A DNA stretch of 64,000 nt from NCBI RefSeq assembly GCF_014648495.1, contig NZ_BMRF01000002.1:186001-250000 (forward strand), given 5' to 3'. This DNA is from Actinomadura cremea (lineage in GTDB: Bacteria > Actinomycetota > Actinomycetes > Streptosporangiales > Streptosporangiaceae). Both the position numbers and the translations under genes were made by a program. The notes beneath the pieces were generated by a model, which had not been told where the DNA came from, did no database searches, and saw only the letters and a program-made list of their open reading frames with translations. The stretch's first letter is position 1; each line of letters opens with the position of its first letter. Below, piece by piece: positions 41,254 to 51,603 of this stretch.

Positions 41254-42240
41254 TTGACCGCCGTACTGAGAAAACTGGCCAGGCGTGTCCTCACCCCGGA
41301 CAAGGCTGAGACCAGCCTGGAAAAGCGCAAGTTCCATGTGAAGAACTCCGCCGGCCGGGAGGTACTGGAGACGATCGGCGGGAGTTTCCTGGCGGGGTTC
41401 GGCCACGCCGTCGAGACGGGCGCTCCGGAGGAGATCCCGCGACTGCTCCAGCCCGTCCCGACGCGGTACCGGGGGTTCGCGTTCGAGGGCGCGGCGATGG
41501 GGTTCGCGACGGTCGACGCGCTGACGTTCGCGCGCGGCCGGCGGACGGAGGCGTTCCTGCGGGGAACGGGCGAGCCGCACGTCTACATGGCCTACATCGG
41601 GGTCGGCTGGGCGATGGCGCGGCTGCCGAGATTCCGCTGGCCGAAGCCGCCCGCGGATCCCCTGATGCGGTGGTTCCCGCTCGACGGGTACGGCTTCCAC
41701 CAGGCGTACTTCAAGACCGACCAGTACGTCCACCGCCACTACCGGGTGGCCCGGTTCCCCTGGCCCGCCCACGACCCGCACGGCTACGCCGACCGCGCCA
41801 TCGACCAGGGCATCGGGCGTGCCCTGTGGTTCGTCGGCGGCACCGACCCCGACGTGGTGGCCGGGCTGATCGAGGGCTTCGCCCCCGGCCGCCGGTCCGA
41901 CCTGTACTCGGGCGCGGGGCTGGCCGCCACCTACGCGGGCGGCGCGGACGAGGACGAGCTGCGCGGGTTCTGGAAGCGCGCGGGCGAGCACCGCCCGTTC
42001 GTCGCGCAGGGGAGCGCGTTCGCGGCGGAGGCCCGGCGGCGCGCCGGGCTGGAGACGCCGCACACCGGGATCGGGACGCGGGTTTTCTGCGACATGGACC
42101 CCGACCGGGCCGCGCAGGTCTGCGTCGAGGCGCGGCCCGGACGCGAGGAAGCGGTGGAAGAGGACGGGGGCGCGCAGCCCGCGTTCGAGGTGTGGCGGCG
42201 GCGCATCGCCGACGAGTTCGCAGCGAAGGGGAGGTGCTAG
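41254..42240 (+). CDS. unbL: DUF1702 enediyne protein (UnbL/E3 type)
   Basis: 328 aa. The TTG at 41254 is chosen because GGGGA lies five bases upstream and the resulting N-terminus (TAVLRKLARRVLTP) lines up with its paralogue (STLLGTLRRTVLAP); ATG 41242 and GTG 41215 are alternatives. Family features: RGFAFEGAAMGFATVDAL, MAYIGVGWAMARLPR, DGYGFHQAYFKTDQ, IDQGIGRALWFVGG. It directly precedes unbV, as in the conserved enediyne cassette. The 244-base gap upstream is AT-richer and probably holds the promoter of the core operon. Molecular function unknown. Confidence 0.88.
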   Translation: MTAVLRKLARRVLTPDKAETSLEKRKFHVKNSAGREVLETIGGSFLAGFGHAVETGAPEEIPRLLQPVPTRYRGFAFEGAAMGFATVDALTFARGRRTEAFLRGTGEPHVYMAYIGVGWAMARLPRFRWPKPPADPLMRWFPLDGYGFHQAYFKTDQYVHRHYRVARFPWPAHDPHGYADRAIDQGIGRALWFVGGTDPDVVAGLIEGFAPGRRSDLYSGAGLAATYAGGADEDELRGFWKRAGEHRPFVAQGSAFAAEARRRAGLETPHTGIGTRVFCDMDPDRAAQVCVEARPGREEAVEEDGGAQPAFEVWRRRIADEFAAKGRC

Positions 42241-42243
42241 GCC

Positions 42244-44280
42244 ATGTCCGCGGGCTATGGCTGGCTGCGCAAGCAGCTACCGGGCGTTGTGGCGCTCGTG
42301 CTGGTGGTCGGGACGTTCTTCGTGGTCAAGCTGCCCGAGGCGCCCGCCGCCGAGAAGGCCGATGTGGCGGCCCGGTACGGGTTCGAGCCGATGAGCATCG
42401 CGATGCCGGGCGGCTTCGCGCAGCAGACGATCCGCGAGGTCAACAAGGACTACGAGAACATCGACGCCTGGATCTCCTCCGTCGGGGCCGGCGTCGCGAT
42501 GAACGACCTCGACGGCGACGGGCTGCCCAACGACCTGTGCATCACCGATCCGCGGATCGACCGGGTCGTGGTGACGCCGGCTCCGGGCGCCCGCTCGGAC
42601 CGGTACGCGTCGTTCGCGCTGGACACCGGCTCGCTGCCGATGAACGACGCGATGGCCCCGATGGGGTGCGCGCCCGGCGACTTCAACGAGGACGGCCGGA
42701 TGGACCTGCTGGTCTACATGTGGGGCCGCACCCCGATCGTCCATCTCGCCAGCGCGGACGCCGAGAAGCTGACGGCGGACGCGTACGTCCCGACCGAGCT
42801 GGTGCCGAACGCGGGCGGCCGGGCCTACACGGGACCGCAGTGGAACTCCAACGCCGTGGCGATCGACGACTTCGACGGCGACGGCCACTACGACATCTAC
42901 CTGGGGAACTACTTCCCGCACGGTCCCGTGCTCGATCCCCGCAAGAGCGGCGGCGTCGAGATGAACCGGTCGCTGTCGAACGCCACCAACGCCGGGGAGG
43001 ACTACTTCTTCCGCTGGAAGGGCGCCACCGCCGGTGAACGTCCGTCGGTCGAGTTCGAGCGGCTCGACGACGTGCTCCCGCGCGAGATCTCCAAGGGCTG
43101 GGTGCTGGCGGCCGGGGCGAACGACCTGGACGGCGACCAGCGCCCCGAGCTCTACATCGCCCAGGACCACGGCAAGGACGCCCTCCTCTACAACATTTCC
43201 ACGCCCGGAAAGATCGAATTCCAGGCCGTGCACGGGGCCCGCACTCCGGGCCTGCCGAAGTCGCTGCGGATCGGCGACGATTCCTTCAAGGGTATGGGAA
43301 TCGACTTCGCCGATTTCAATCACGACGGCCTGTACGACTTGTTCGTCAGCAACATCACGACGACGTTCGGCATCCAGGAGAGCAATCTCCATTTCTACAA
43401 CACCGCGAAGAGCCAGGCCGATCTCCGGGCGAAGCTGCGGGACGGAGGCGCGCCGTGGACGGACCGCAGCGCCGAGAAGGGGACCGCGTGGTCCGGCTGG
43501 GCCTGGGACGTCAAGGTCGGCGACTTCGACAACAGCGGCGACCCCGCCATCGCCCAGACCAACGGGTTCGTCAAGGGCGAGGTGAACCGGTGGCCCCAGC
43601 TGCAGGAACTCGCCGCATCCAACGACCTGGTGGTGGAGGACCCGCGCTGGTGGCCGCACGTGCGGGCCGGTGACGACATCGCCGGCAGCCAGCGGCTGAC
43701 CTTCTGGGCTCCGGACGACGACGGCCGATACGTGAACGTGTCCGACGAGCTCGGCCTGGCCATCCCGGTGCCCACCCGCGGAATCGCGGTCGGCGACGCC
43801 GACGGCGACGGCCGGCTCGACATGGCCGTGGCCCGCCAGTGGGAGGAGCCCGTCTTCTACCACAACACCGCCCCGTCGCCGGGCGCCCACCTCAACCTGC
43901 GGCTGACGCACGACACCGAGGACGGCGGCTCCGGATCCGGCGGCTCCGAACCGGCCGAGGGCGCGCTGCCCGCGCCGGGCAGCCCGGTCGTCGGCGCGCA
44001 GGTGAAGGTCACCACCCCCGACGGGCGCAACCACCTGGCCCGGGTGGACGGCGGCAGCGGCCACTCCGGCAAGCGCAGCGACGAGGTGCACATCGGCCTG
44101 GGCCAGGGGGTCACCGGCCCCGTGCGGGTCGAGCTGTGCTGGCGGGACCGCTCGGGCACGGAGCACCGCCAGGAGCTGCGGCTCGCCCCGGGCCGGCACT
44201 CGCTGCGGCTCGGCTCCGGTGCCGAAGTCGTCAAGCCCGACCAGCCCCAGGACACGCAGACCCCGGCCGAGGAGGAATGA
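42244..44280 (+). CDS. unbV: UnbV/E4 FG-GAP repeat enediyne protein
   Basis: 678 aa. One N-terminal hydrophobic segment (LPGVVALVLVVGTFFVV) suggests an exported, membrane-anchored protein. Several FG-GAP calcium-binding repeats follow: MNDLDGDGLPNDL, GDFNEDGRMDLLVYM, IDDFDGDGHYDIYLGNYFP, DFNHDGLYDLFVSN, GDADGDGRLDMAVA. The C-terminal ASPIC/UnbV domain contains PDGRNHLARVDGGSGHSGKRS. UnbV belongs to the five-gene warhead cassette (PKSE, TEBC, UnbL, UnbV, UnbU). Exact role not established. Four bases after unbL. Confidence 0.92.
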   Translation: MSAGYGWLRKQLPGVVALVLVVGTFFVVKLPEAPAAEKADVAARYGFEPMSIAMPGGFAQQTIREVNKDYENIDAWISSVGAGVAMNDLDGDGLPNDLCITDPRIDRVVVTPAPGARSDRYASFALDTGSLPMNDAMAPMGCAPGDFNEDGRMDLLVYMWGRTPIVHLASADAEKLTADAYVPTELVPNAGGRAYTGPQWNSNAVAIDDFDGDGHYDIYLGNYFPHGPVLDPRKSGGVEMNRSLSNATNAGEDYFFRWKGATAGERPSVEFERLDDVLPREISKGWVLAAGANDLDGDQRPELYIAQDHGKDALLYNISTPGKIEFQAVHGARTPGLPKSLRIGDDSFKGMGIDFADFNHDGLYDLFVSNITTTFGIQESNLHFYNTAKSQADLRAKLRDGGAPWTDRSAEKGTAWSGWAWDVKVGDFDNSGDPAIAQTNGFVKGEVNRWPQLQELAASNDLVVEDPRWWPHVRAGDDIAGSQRLTFWAPDDDGRYVNVSDELGLAIPVPTRGIAVGDADGDGRLDMAVARQWEEPVFYHNTAPSPGAHLNLRLTHDTEDGGSGSGGSEPAEGALPAPGSPVVGAQVKVTTPDGRNHLARVDGGSGHSGKRSDEVHIGLGQGVTGPVRVELCWRDRSGTEHRQELRLAPGRHSLRLGSGAEVVKPDQPQDTQTPAEEE

Positions 44281-44286
44281 CCGGAC

Positions 44287-45282
44287 ATGTCCGAGACCAA
44301 GGCAATCCCACCGCGTCACGACCCGAAGGTCGTCACGGCGCTGCGCAACTTCGCCATGTCGATGTCGGTCTTCAACATCCTGGGCTACACGATCCTCGGG
44401 TTCGAGCAGCCGTGGACCTGGCCGTTCATCGCGATGGCCACCGCCTACACGTTCGAGGCCGTGCTGGAGGCCATCGGGGCCCGCGTCGAGGGCCGCACCC
44501 CCCGCTTCATGGGGCGCGGCTGGCGCGGCGTCATGGAGTTCCTCTACCCGGCGCACATCACCGCCCTGGCGATGAACATGCTGATCTACGTCAATGACCG
44601 CGTGTGGGTCATGGTCTTCGGCGTGATGGTCGCGGTCGGGGCCAAGTGGGTGCTGCGGGCCCCGGTGCGGGGCCGCATGCGGCACTACATGAACCCGTCG
44701 AACTTCGGCATCACCGTCATCCTGCTGCTGTTCCCGTGGGCCAGCATCGCTCCGCCGTACCACTTCACCGAGCGGTTCGACGCCCCCGTCGACTGGCTCG
44801 TCCCGGTGATCATCCTGAGCGCGGGCACGATGCTCAACGCCAAGCTCACCGGGCGGATGTGGCTGATCATGGGCTGGCTCTCGATCTACGTCGTCCAGGC
44901 CGTGGTCCGCGGCTGGCTGCTGGACACCTCGATCCCGGCGGCGCTGATCATGATGACCGGCGTCGCGTTCGTCCTCTACACCAACTACATGGTGACCGAC
45001 CCCGGCACCAGCCCGTCGGCGCCGGCCTCGCAGTTCGCCTTCGGCGGCGGCATCGCGATCATCTACGGCTTCCTCACCGGGGCGGGCATCGCGTACGGCC
45101 TGTTCTTCGCGACGGCGATCGTCTGCCTCATCCGCGGCGTCTACCTGTGGGCGCTGCACTTCTCGAACAAGGCGCGCGAGGAGCGGGCGGCGGCCGAGGC
45201 CGCCAACACCCCCGACGCCGCCGCCAACGGCCGGTCCGGTGCCGGACGGCCCGACACCGGCAAGGAGGTCGTGCCCGCATGA
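44287..45282 (+). CDS. unbU: UnbU/E5 membrane protein (RnfD-like)
   Basis: 331 aa with about eight to nine membrane helices (for example VWVMVFGVMVAVGAKWVL, FGITVILLLFPWASIA, AALIMMTGVAFVLYTNYMV). Resembles the NqrB/RnfD fold; MNPSNFGIT and TNYMVTDPGTSPS match its flavin-attachment/loop regions. UnbU is part of the conserved enediyne cassette; proposed transport or redox role is unproven. The stop overlaps the PKS start (ATGA). Confidence 0.9.
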   Translation: MSETKAIPPRHDPKVVTALRNFAMSMSVFNILGYTILGFEQPWTWPFIAMATAYTFEAVLEAIGARVEGRTPRFMGRGWRGVMEFLYPAHITALAMNMLIYVNDRVWVMVFGVMVAVGAKWVLRAPVRGRMRHYMNPSNFGITVILLLFPWASIAPPYHFTERFDAPVDWLVPVIILSAGTMLNAKLTGRMWLIMGWLSIYVVQAVVRGWLLDTSIPAALIMMTGVAFVLYTNYMVTDPGTSPSAPASQFAFGGGIAIIYGFLTGAGIAYGLFFATAIVCLIRGVYLWALHFSNKAREERAAAEAANTPDAAANGRSGAGRPDTGKEVVPA

Positions 45283-48200
45283 GCAGCACCCGCCTCGCCG
45301 TCGTCGGTGCGGCATGCCGCTATCCGGACGCGGCGTCCCCCCGGGAACTCTGGGAGAACGCCCTCGCCGGGCGCCGCGCGTTCCGCCGGCTGCCCGACGA
45401 GCGGATGCGGCTGGAGGACTACTGGGACGCCGACCCCGCCGCCCCCGACCGGTTCTACGCCAGCAAGGCCGCCGTCATCGAAGGGTACGAGTTCGACCGC
45501 GTCGCCCACCGCATCGCCGGCAGCACCTACCGCTCCACCGACCTCACCCACTGGCTGGCGCTCGACGTCGCCGGACGGGCGCTGGCCGACGCGGGCTTCC
45601 CGGAGGGCCGGGAGCTGCCCCGCGAACGCACCGGCGTGATCGTGGGCAACACCCTCACCGGCGAGTTCACCCGCGCCAACGTGCTGCGGCTGCGCTGGCC
45701 GTACGTGCGGCGCGTGGTGGCCGCCGGGCTCCGCGAGCAGGAAGGCTGGGACGACGACCGGCTGGGCGCGTTCCTGGACGACCTGGAGGAGGCGTACAAG
45801 GAGCCGTTCCCCGCCATCGACGAGGACTCCCTCGCCGGCGGCCTGTCCAACACCATCGCCGGACGCGTCTGCAACCACTTCGACCTCAAGGGCGGCGGCT
45901 ACACGGTCGACGGCGCGTGCTCGTCCTCGCTGCTGTCGGTGGCCACGGCCTGCCGGTCGCTGCTCGACCGCGACATCGACGTCGCGGTCGCCGGCGGGGT
46001 GGACCTGTCCATCGACCCGTTCGAGATCATCGGGTTCGCCAAGACGGGCGCGCTGGCCCGCGGCGAGATGCGGCTCTACGACCGCCGCTCCAACGGCTTC
46101 TGGCCGGGCGAGGGCTGCGGCATGGTCGTGCTGATGCGGGAGGAGGACGCCCGCGCCCAGGGGCGGCGGATCTACGCGACCATCGCCGGCTGGGGCATCT
46201 CGTCCGACGGCCGCGGCGGCATCACCCGGCCGGAGGCCGACGGCTACCGGCTGGCGCTGACCCGCGCGTACGAGCGGGCGGGCTTCGGCATCGACACCGT
46301 CGCGCTGTTCGAGGGGCACGGCACGGGCACCGAGGTCGGCGACACGACCGAGCTGACGGCGCTGTCCCTGGCCCGCCGGGCGGCCGCCCCGCAGGCCGCC
46401 CCCGCCGCGGTCGGCTCGATCAAGGGGATGATCGGGCACACCAAGGCCGCGGCCGGCGTGGCCGGGCTGATCAAGGCCGTGATGGCGGTCCGCGACCAGG
46501 TCCTGCCGCCGACCACCGGCTGCGTCGACCCGCACCCGCTGCTCGCGGACGACGACGCGGCGCTGCGGGTGCTGCGCAAGGCCGAGCCGTGGCCCGCGGA
46601 CGCCCCGGTGCGCGCGGGCGTCACCGCGATGGGCTTCGGCGGCATCAACACCCCCATCGTGCTGGAGGGGGCGGACGAGCGCAGGCGCGTCCCGTTCGAC
46701 ACCCGCACCCGCGCGCTGGCGGCGTCGGTCCAGGACGCGGAACTGCTGCTGGTCGACGCCGATTCGGCGGAGGCGCTGCGGGCCAGGGTCGCGGAGCTGG
46801 CCGAGTTCGTGCCGAAACTGGCGTACGCGCAGCTGTCCGACCTGGCCGTCGTGCTCCAGCGGGAGCTGCGCGACCGGCCGTACCGGGCCGCCGTCGTGGC
46901 GTCCTCGCCGGAGCACGCGGAGGCGCGACTGCGCCGGGTGCTGGCCGCGCTGGAGTCGGGGGAGAGCGGCCTGCACGCCCCCGACGGCGGCGCGTTCCTC
47001 GGCCGGGTGAGCGGACGGGGCCGCATCGGCTTCCTGTTCCCCGGCCAGGGCTCGGGCACCGGCACCGCCGGGGGCGCGCTGCGCCGCCGCTTCGCCGAGG
47101 TCGAGGACGTCTACCTGCGCGCGAAGCTGCCCGAGCGCGGCGACATGATCGCCACGCACGTGGCGCAGCCGCGCATCGTCACCGGCGCGATGGCGGGGCT
47201 GCGGGCGCTGTCCCTGCTGGGACTGGAGGCCGAGGCCGCGGTCGGCCACAGCCTCGGCGAGCTGTCCGCGCTGCACTGGGCCGGAGCCATGGACGAGGAC
47301 GCGCTGCTGCGCGTCGCGGGGGTGCGCGGCCGGACCATGGCCGAGCACAGCGCGTCCGGCACGATGGCGAGCGTCGGGCGCCCCGCCGCCGAGGCGGCGG
47401 CGCTGGTCGGAGACCGTCCGGTGGTGATCGCCGGTCACAACGGCCCCGCCCAGACCGTCCTGGCCGGTTCCGTCGAGGACATCGAGGCGGTGGGCCGCGC
47501 CGCGGCCGCGAACGGGGTCAGCTGGGTGCGCCTGCCGGTCTCGCACGCCTTCCACTCCCCGCTGGTCGCCCCGGCGGCCGACGCCTTCGCCCGCGAGCTC
47601 GACGGCGAGCGGTTCGGGCCGGTCGGACGGCGCGTGGTGTCGACCGTCACCGGCGACGGGCTGGCCGCCGGCACCGACGTCCGGGCGCTGCTGCGGCGCC
47701 AGATCACCGACCCGGTGCTGTTCGGCCATGCGGTGGAGGTCGCGGCCAAGGACGTCGACCTGTTCGTGGAGGTCGGCCCCGGGCGGGTGCTCACCGGGCT
47801 GGCCGCCGACATCACCGAGGTGCCCGCCGTCGCGATGGACACCGACGACGAGTCGCTCGGCGGGTTCCTCACCGTGCTCGCCGCCGCGTACGTGCGCGGC
47901 GCGCCCGTCCGGCACGAGGTCCTGTTCCACGGCAGGCTGGCCCGGCCCCTGGAGATCGGGGCGAAGTTCTCCTTCTTCGCGAGCCCCTGCGAGACGCCGC
48001 CGCCGGTCCGGATCACCGGGACGGCCCGCCGGAGCGGCCGAGCCGTCCCGGAACCGGACGCTCCGGCGGACGGTGCGGCGCTCGACGGTGCGGAGGCCGA
48101 CGCGGCGGAGCCCGCCATCGACCTGCTGCGGCGGCTGCTGGCCGAGCGCGTCGAGCTGCCGCCCGAGATGGTGGCCGACGACAGCAGGCCGCTGGACGAC

Positions 48201-51140
48201 CTGCATCTCAGCTCGATCACCGTCGGCCAGGTCGTGAACCAGGCGGTGCGGCTGCGGGGCCTGGCGGTGACGCAGGCCCCGACCAACTTCGCCACCGCCA
48301 CGCTCCGCGAGCTGGCCGAGACGCTCGACACGCTCGCCGAGACCGCCCTTCCGGGCGACCTGGAGCCGGGCTCCGCGGTCGCGGGGGCCGCCGCGTGGGC
48401 GCGCGCCTTCTCCCTCGACCTCGACCCGGAACCGCTGCCCCGGCCCGGCGCGTCCATCGCGCCCTCCCTCACGGTGGACGGCACGGACGGCGCCGGCGGC
48501 ATCGGCGGTACGGGCGGGTGGACGGTGCACGCCACCGGCGGCCATCCGCTGGCCGGGCCGCTCCGCGACGCGCTGGAGCGGACGGGCACCGGTCCGGGCG
48601 TCCTGGTCTGCCTGCCCCCCGACTGCACCGACGACCAGCTGGAACCGGCCCTGGACGGGGTGCGGGAGGCGCTGGGCGGCGGGCCGGGCACCCGGCTCGT
48701 CCTGGTCCAGGACGGGCGCGGCGCGGCCGGGCTCGCCCGGACCCTCCGCCTGGAGGCGCCGCACCTGCGCGTCACGATCGTGCACACCCCGCCGTCCGCG
48801 GACGCCGTCGACCGGGTCGTCGCCGAGGTGGCGGCGACCGGGGAGTTCGCCGAGGCGTACTACGGCGCCGACGGCGAGCGCCGCGTCCCCACGCTGCGGG
48901 CGATGCCCGTGCGCGCGGCCCGCAGCGATCCGCCGCTGGACTCCTCCGACGTGCTGCTGGTGACGGGCGGCGGCAAGGGGATCACCGCGGAGTGCGCGCT
49001 CGCCGTCGCCGCCGACACCGGCGCCCGGCTCGCCGTGCTCGGCCGCTCCGACCCCGCCGAGGACGCCGAGCTGGCGGCGAACCTGGCGCGGATGTCCGAC
49101 GCCGGGGCGACCGTCGGCTACGCCCGCGCCGACGTCGCCGACCCGGCCCGGGTCGCCGCCGCGGTCGCGGAGCTGACCGAGTCCCTCGGCCCGGTCACCG
49201 GCGTCCTGCACGGGGCGGGACGGAACGTGCCGGCCGGTCTGGCCGGGCTGGACATGCCGGAGGTCCGCCGCACCCTCGCGCCCAAGACCGGCGGGCTGGA
49301 GGCGGTGCTCGCCGCCGTCGACCCCGCCCGGCTGAAGCTGCTCGTCACGTTCGGCAGCATCATCGGGCGCGCCGGGCTGCGCGGTGAGGGCCACTACGCC
49401 ACCGCCAACGACCGGCTCGCGCAGCTGACCCGCGAGTTCGCCGGCCGGCATCCGGACTGCCGGACGCTGTGCATGGAATGGTCGGTGTGGTCGGGCGTCG
49501 GCATGGGCGAGCGGCTGTCGGTGGTCGAGGGCCTCGGGCGCGAGGGCATCACCGCCATCACCCCCGACCAGGGCGTGGAGATCATGCGGCGGCTCGTCGC
49601 CGATCCGGACGCCCCGTCCGTCGTGGTGATCAGCGGCCGCACCGGGACGATCGACACCGTGCGCCACGACGCGCCGGAGCTGCCGCTGCTGCGGTTCACG
49701 GGGCGGCCGCTCGTCCGCTACCACGGCGTCGAACTGGTCGCCGAGACCGAGCTCAACGTCGGCTCCGACCCGTACCTGGCCGACCACCTGCTGGACGGGA
49801 ACCTGCTGTTCCCGGCCGTCCTCGGGATGGAGGCGATGGCCCAGGCGGCGTCCGCCGTCACCGGCCGGGAGGAGCCGCCCGCCTTCGAGGGGGCGGAGTT
49901 CCTGCGGCCGATCGTCGTCCCGCCCGAGGGCAGCACCACGATCCGCGTCGCCGCGACCGTCGTCGACGACGGCGCGGTCCAGGTCGCGATCCGCACGGCC
50001 GACACCGACTTCGCCGCCGACCACTTCACCGCGCGGCTGGTGTACCCGGACGGACCGTTCCCGGACGGCCCACCGGACCAGGTCGGCGACGGGGTGCCCG
50101 AGGTTCCGCTGAACCCGGCCGCGGACCTGTACGGCGGCGTCCTGTTCCAGGGCGCCCGCTTCCAGCGGCTGCGCCGGTACCACCGGGCCGCGGCCCGGCA
50201 CGTGGACGCCGACGTCGCCGCGGCCCCCGCCGGGGACTGGTTCGCCGGGTTCCTGCCCGGCGGCATGCTGCTGGCCGACCCCGGCATGCGGGACGCGCTG
50301 ATGCACGGCAACCAGGTCTGCGTCCCGGACGCGACCCTGCTGCCGTCCGGCGTCGAACGGCTGCGGCCCGCGGGTCCCGGCGTCGTCGGCGACCTGCGGT
50401 ACTGCGCCACCGAGCGGGAACGGGACGGCGACACGTACGTGTACGACATCGCCGTCCGGGACGCGACCGGCGCCGTCGTCGAACGGTGGGACGGGCTTCG
50501 CCTCCAGGCCGTCCGGAAGGGCGACGGGCGCGGCCCGTGGGTGCCCCCGCTGCTCGGCTCGTACCTGGAACGCGAACTGGAGGACCTGCTCGGCGTGCAC
50601 GTCGCGGTCGCCGTGGAGCCCGACCCGCCCGCCGAGGCGAACGGCGGGCGGGGCGACCGGACGGCGAGGGGCGCCGCCCGCGCCGCCGGTGGCGCGGTGT
50701 CGGTGCGACGCCGCCCGGACGGCCGTCCCGAACTGGGCGACGGCCGGCCGGTCTCCGCCTCGCACGGTTCGGGCGTCACCCTCTGCGTCGTCGCGGACGA
50801 GCCGGGCGCGGGCCCGCTCGGCTGCGACGTCGAGACGGTCGCGGAGCGGGCCCCGGCGGACTGGGCCGGGCTGCTCGGCGACGCCGCCGCGCTGGCGAAG
50901 GTGATCGCCGCGGAGCGCGACGAGCGGTACGCGACCGCCGCCACCCGAGTCTGGGCGGCGATCGAGAGCGTCCGCAAGGCCGGCCTGCCGGCCGACGCCC
51001 CGCTGACCCTCGCGCCGGCCGGCGCCGGGCCGTGGGTGGTCGTGGCCTCCGGCGGCCTGCGGATCGCGACCCTCGTCACCGCCCTGCGGGACGAGCCGGA
51101 CCCGGTCGTGTTCGCGGTACTCGTGGAAGGACGGTCGTAA
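45279..51140 (+). CDS. pksE: Enediyne polyketide synthase PKSE
   Basis: 1953 aa iterative type I PKS that builds the polyene from which the enediyne core is made. KS about 1-450, catalytic C214 (VDGACSSS), H347 (EGHGTGTE), H387 (GHTKAAAG). AT about 580-880 with S658 in VGHSLGEL. ACP about 945-1010 with LHLSSI, Ser 978-979 carrying phosphopantetheine. KR from about 1225 (LLVTGGGKGI), Tyr 1373. DH with H1503 in DPYLADHLLDG. C-terminal PPTase with GCDVE at 1848-1852 and WAAIESVRKA, which self-activates the ACP. This KS-AT-ACP-KR-DH-PPT order and length are diagnostic of PKSE. Domain borders are estimated by eye. Confidence 0.97.
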   Translation: MSSTRLAVVGAACRYPDAASPRELWENALAGRRAFRRLPDERMRLEDYWDADPAAPDRFYASKAAVIEGYEFDRVAHRIAGSTYRSTDLTHWLALDVAGRALADAGFPEGRELPRERTGVIVGNTLTGEFTRANVLRLRWPYVRRVVAAGLREQEGWDDDRLGAFLDDLEEAYKEPFPAIDEDSLAGGLSNTIAGRVCNHFDLKGGGYTVDGACSSSLLSVATACRSLLDRDIDVAVAGGVDLSIDPFEIIGFAKTGALARGEMRLYDRRSNGFWPGEGCGMVVLMREEDARAQGRRIYATIAGWGISSDGRGGITRPEADGYRLALTRAYERAGFGIDTVALFEGHGTGTEVGDTTELTALSLARRAAAPQAAPAAVGSIKGMIGHTKAAAGVAGLIKAVMAVRDQVLPPTTGCVDPHPLLADDDAALRVLRKAEPWPADAPVRAGVTAMGFGGINTPIVLEGADERRRVPFDTRTRALAASVQDAELLLVDADSAEALRARVAELAEFVPKLAYAQLSDLAVVLQRELRDRPYRAAVVASSPEHAEARLRRVLAALESGESGLHAPDGGAFLGRVSGRGRIGFLFPGQGSGTGTAGGALRRRFAEVEDVYLRAKLPERGDMIATHVAQPRIVTGAMAGLRALSLLGLEAEAAVGHSLGELSALHWAGAMDEDALLRVAGVRGRTMAEHSASGTMASVGRPAAEAAALVGDRPVVIAGHNGPAQTVLAGSVEDIEAVGRAAAANGVSWVRLPVSHAFHSPLVAPAADAFARELDGERFGPVGRRVVSTVTGDGLAAGTDVRALLRRQITDPVLFGHAVEVAAKDVDLFVEVGPGRVLTGLAADITEVPAVAMDTDDESLGGFLTVLAAAYVRGAPVRHEVLFHGRLARPLEIGAKFSFFASPCETPPPVRITGTARRSGRAVPEPDAPADGAALDGAEADAAEPAIDLLRRLLAERVELPPEMVADDSRPLDDLHLSSITVGQVVNQAVRLRGLAVTQAPTNFATATLRELAETLDTLAETALPGDLEPGSAVAGAAAWARAFSLDLDPEPLPRPGASIAPSLTVDGTDGAGGIGGTGGWTVHATGGHPLAGPLRDALERTGTGPGVLVCLPPDCTDDQLEPALDGVREALGGGPGTRLVLVQDGRGAAGLARTLRLEAPHLRVTIVHTPPSADAVDRVVAEVAATGEFAEAYYGADGERRVPTLRAMPVRAARSDPPLDSSDVLLVTGGGKGITAECALAVAADTGARLAVLGRSDPAEDAELAANLARMSDAGATVGYARADVADPARVAAAVAELTESLGPVTGVLHGAGRNVPAGLAGLDMPEVRRTLAPKTGGLEAVLAAVDPARLKLLVTFGSIIGRAGLRGEGHYATANDRLAQLTREFAGRHPDCRTLCMEWSVWSGVGMGERLSVVEGLGREGITAITPDQGVEIMRRLVADPDAPSVVVISGRTGTIDTVRHDAPELPLLRFTGRPLVRYHGVELVAETELNVGSDPYLADHLLDGNLLFPAVLGMEAMAQAASAVTGREEPPAFEGAEFLRPIVVPPEGSTTIRVAATVVDDGAVQVAIRTADTDFAADHFTARLVYPDGPFPDGPPDQVGDGVPEVPLNPAADLYGGVLFQGARFQRLRRYHRAAARHVDADVAAAPAGDWFAGFLPGGMLLADPGMRDALMHGNQVCVPDATLLPSGVERLRPAGPGVVGDLRYCATERERDGDTYVYDIAVRDATGAVVERWDGLRLQAVRKGDGRGPWVPPLLGSYLERELEDLLGVHVAVAVEPDPPAEANGGRGDRTARGAARAAGGAVSVRRRPDGRPELGDGRPVSASHGSGVTLCVVADEPGAGPLGCDVETVAERAPADWAGLLGDAAALAKVIAAERDERYATAATRVWAAIESVRKAGLPADAPLTLAPAGAGPWVVVASGGLRIATLVTALRDEPDPVVFAVLVEGRS

Positions 51141-51144
51141 CCGA

Positions 51145-51603
51145 ATGGACAACCATTACGAATACCGGCACACGGTCGGTTTCGAGGAGACCAACATCGT
51201 CGGCAACGTCTACTACGTCAACTATCTGAGCTGGCAGGGGCGCTGCCGGGAGATGTTCCTCAAGGAACGCGCCCCCGACGTGCTCGCCGACATCCAGGAC
51301 GATTTGAAGCTGTTCACGCTGAAGGTGAGCTGCGAGTTCTTCGCCGAGATCACCGCGTTCGACGAGCTGTCCATCCGGATGCACCTGCTGGAACTGGCGC
51401 AGACGCAGCTGGAGTTCGGCTTCGAGTACGTGCGGCTCGACCCGGGCGGGCTGGAGACCCTGATCGCCCGGGGACGCCAGCGGGTGGCCTGCATGCGCGG
51501 CCCCAACACCCGGACGGTCCCCGCCCGGGTCCCCGACGCGCTGGTCACGGCGCTGCGTCCGTACACCAGAGAGGCGCCGAGCCCGGCGGGGAGGGCGTCA
51601 TGA
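51145..51603 (+). CDS. Enediyne thioesterase (E10/TEBC)
   Basis: 152 aa hot-dog fold, 4-hydroxybenzoyl-CoA thioesterase type. VGFEETNIVGNVYYVNYLSWQ is the signature segment and CEFFAEITAFDEL the partner strand; enediyne E10 enzymes use an Arg/Glu-based rather than Asp nucleophile site. Releases the polyene from PKSE. Four bases after pksE and overlapping the flavin reductase gene. Confidence 0.94.
   Translation: MDNHYEYRHTVGFEETNIVGNVYYVNYLSWQGRCREMFLKERAPDVLADIQDDLKLFTLKVSCEFFAEITAFDELSIRMHLLELAQTQLEFGFEYVRLDPGGLETLIARGRQRVACMRGPNTRTVPARVPDALVTALRPYTREAPSPAGRAS

Noticed and set aside
45141-51152. 2003-aa minus-strand frame across the PKS
   Set aside because: Antisense of PKSE with no recognisable motif.
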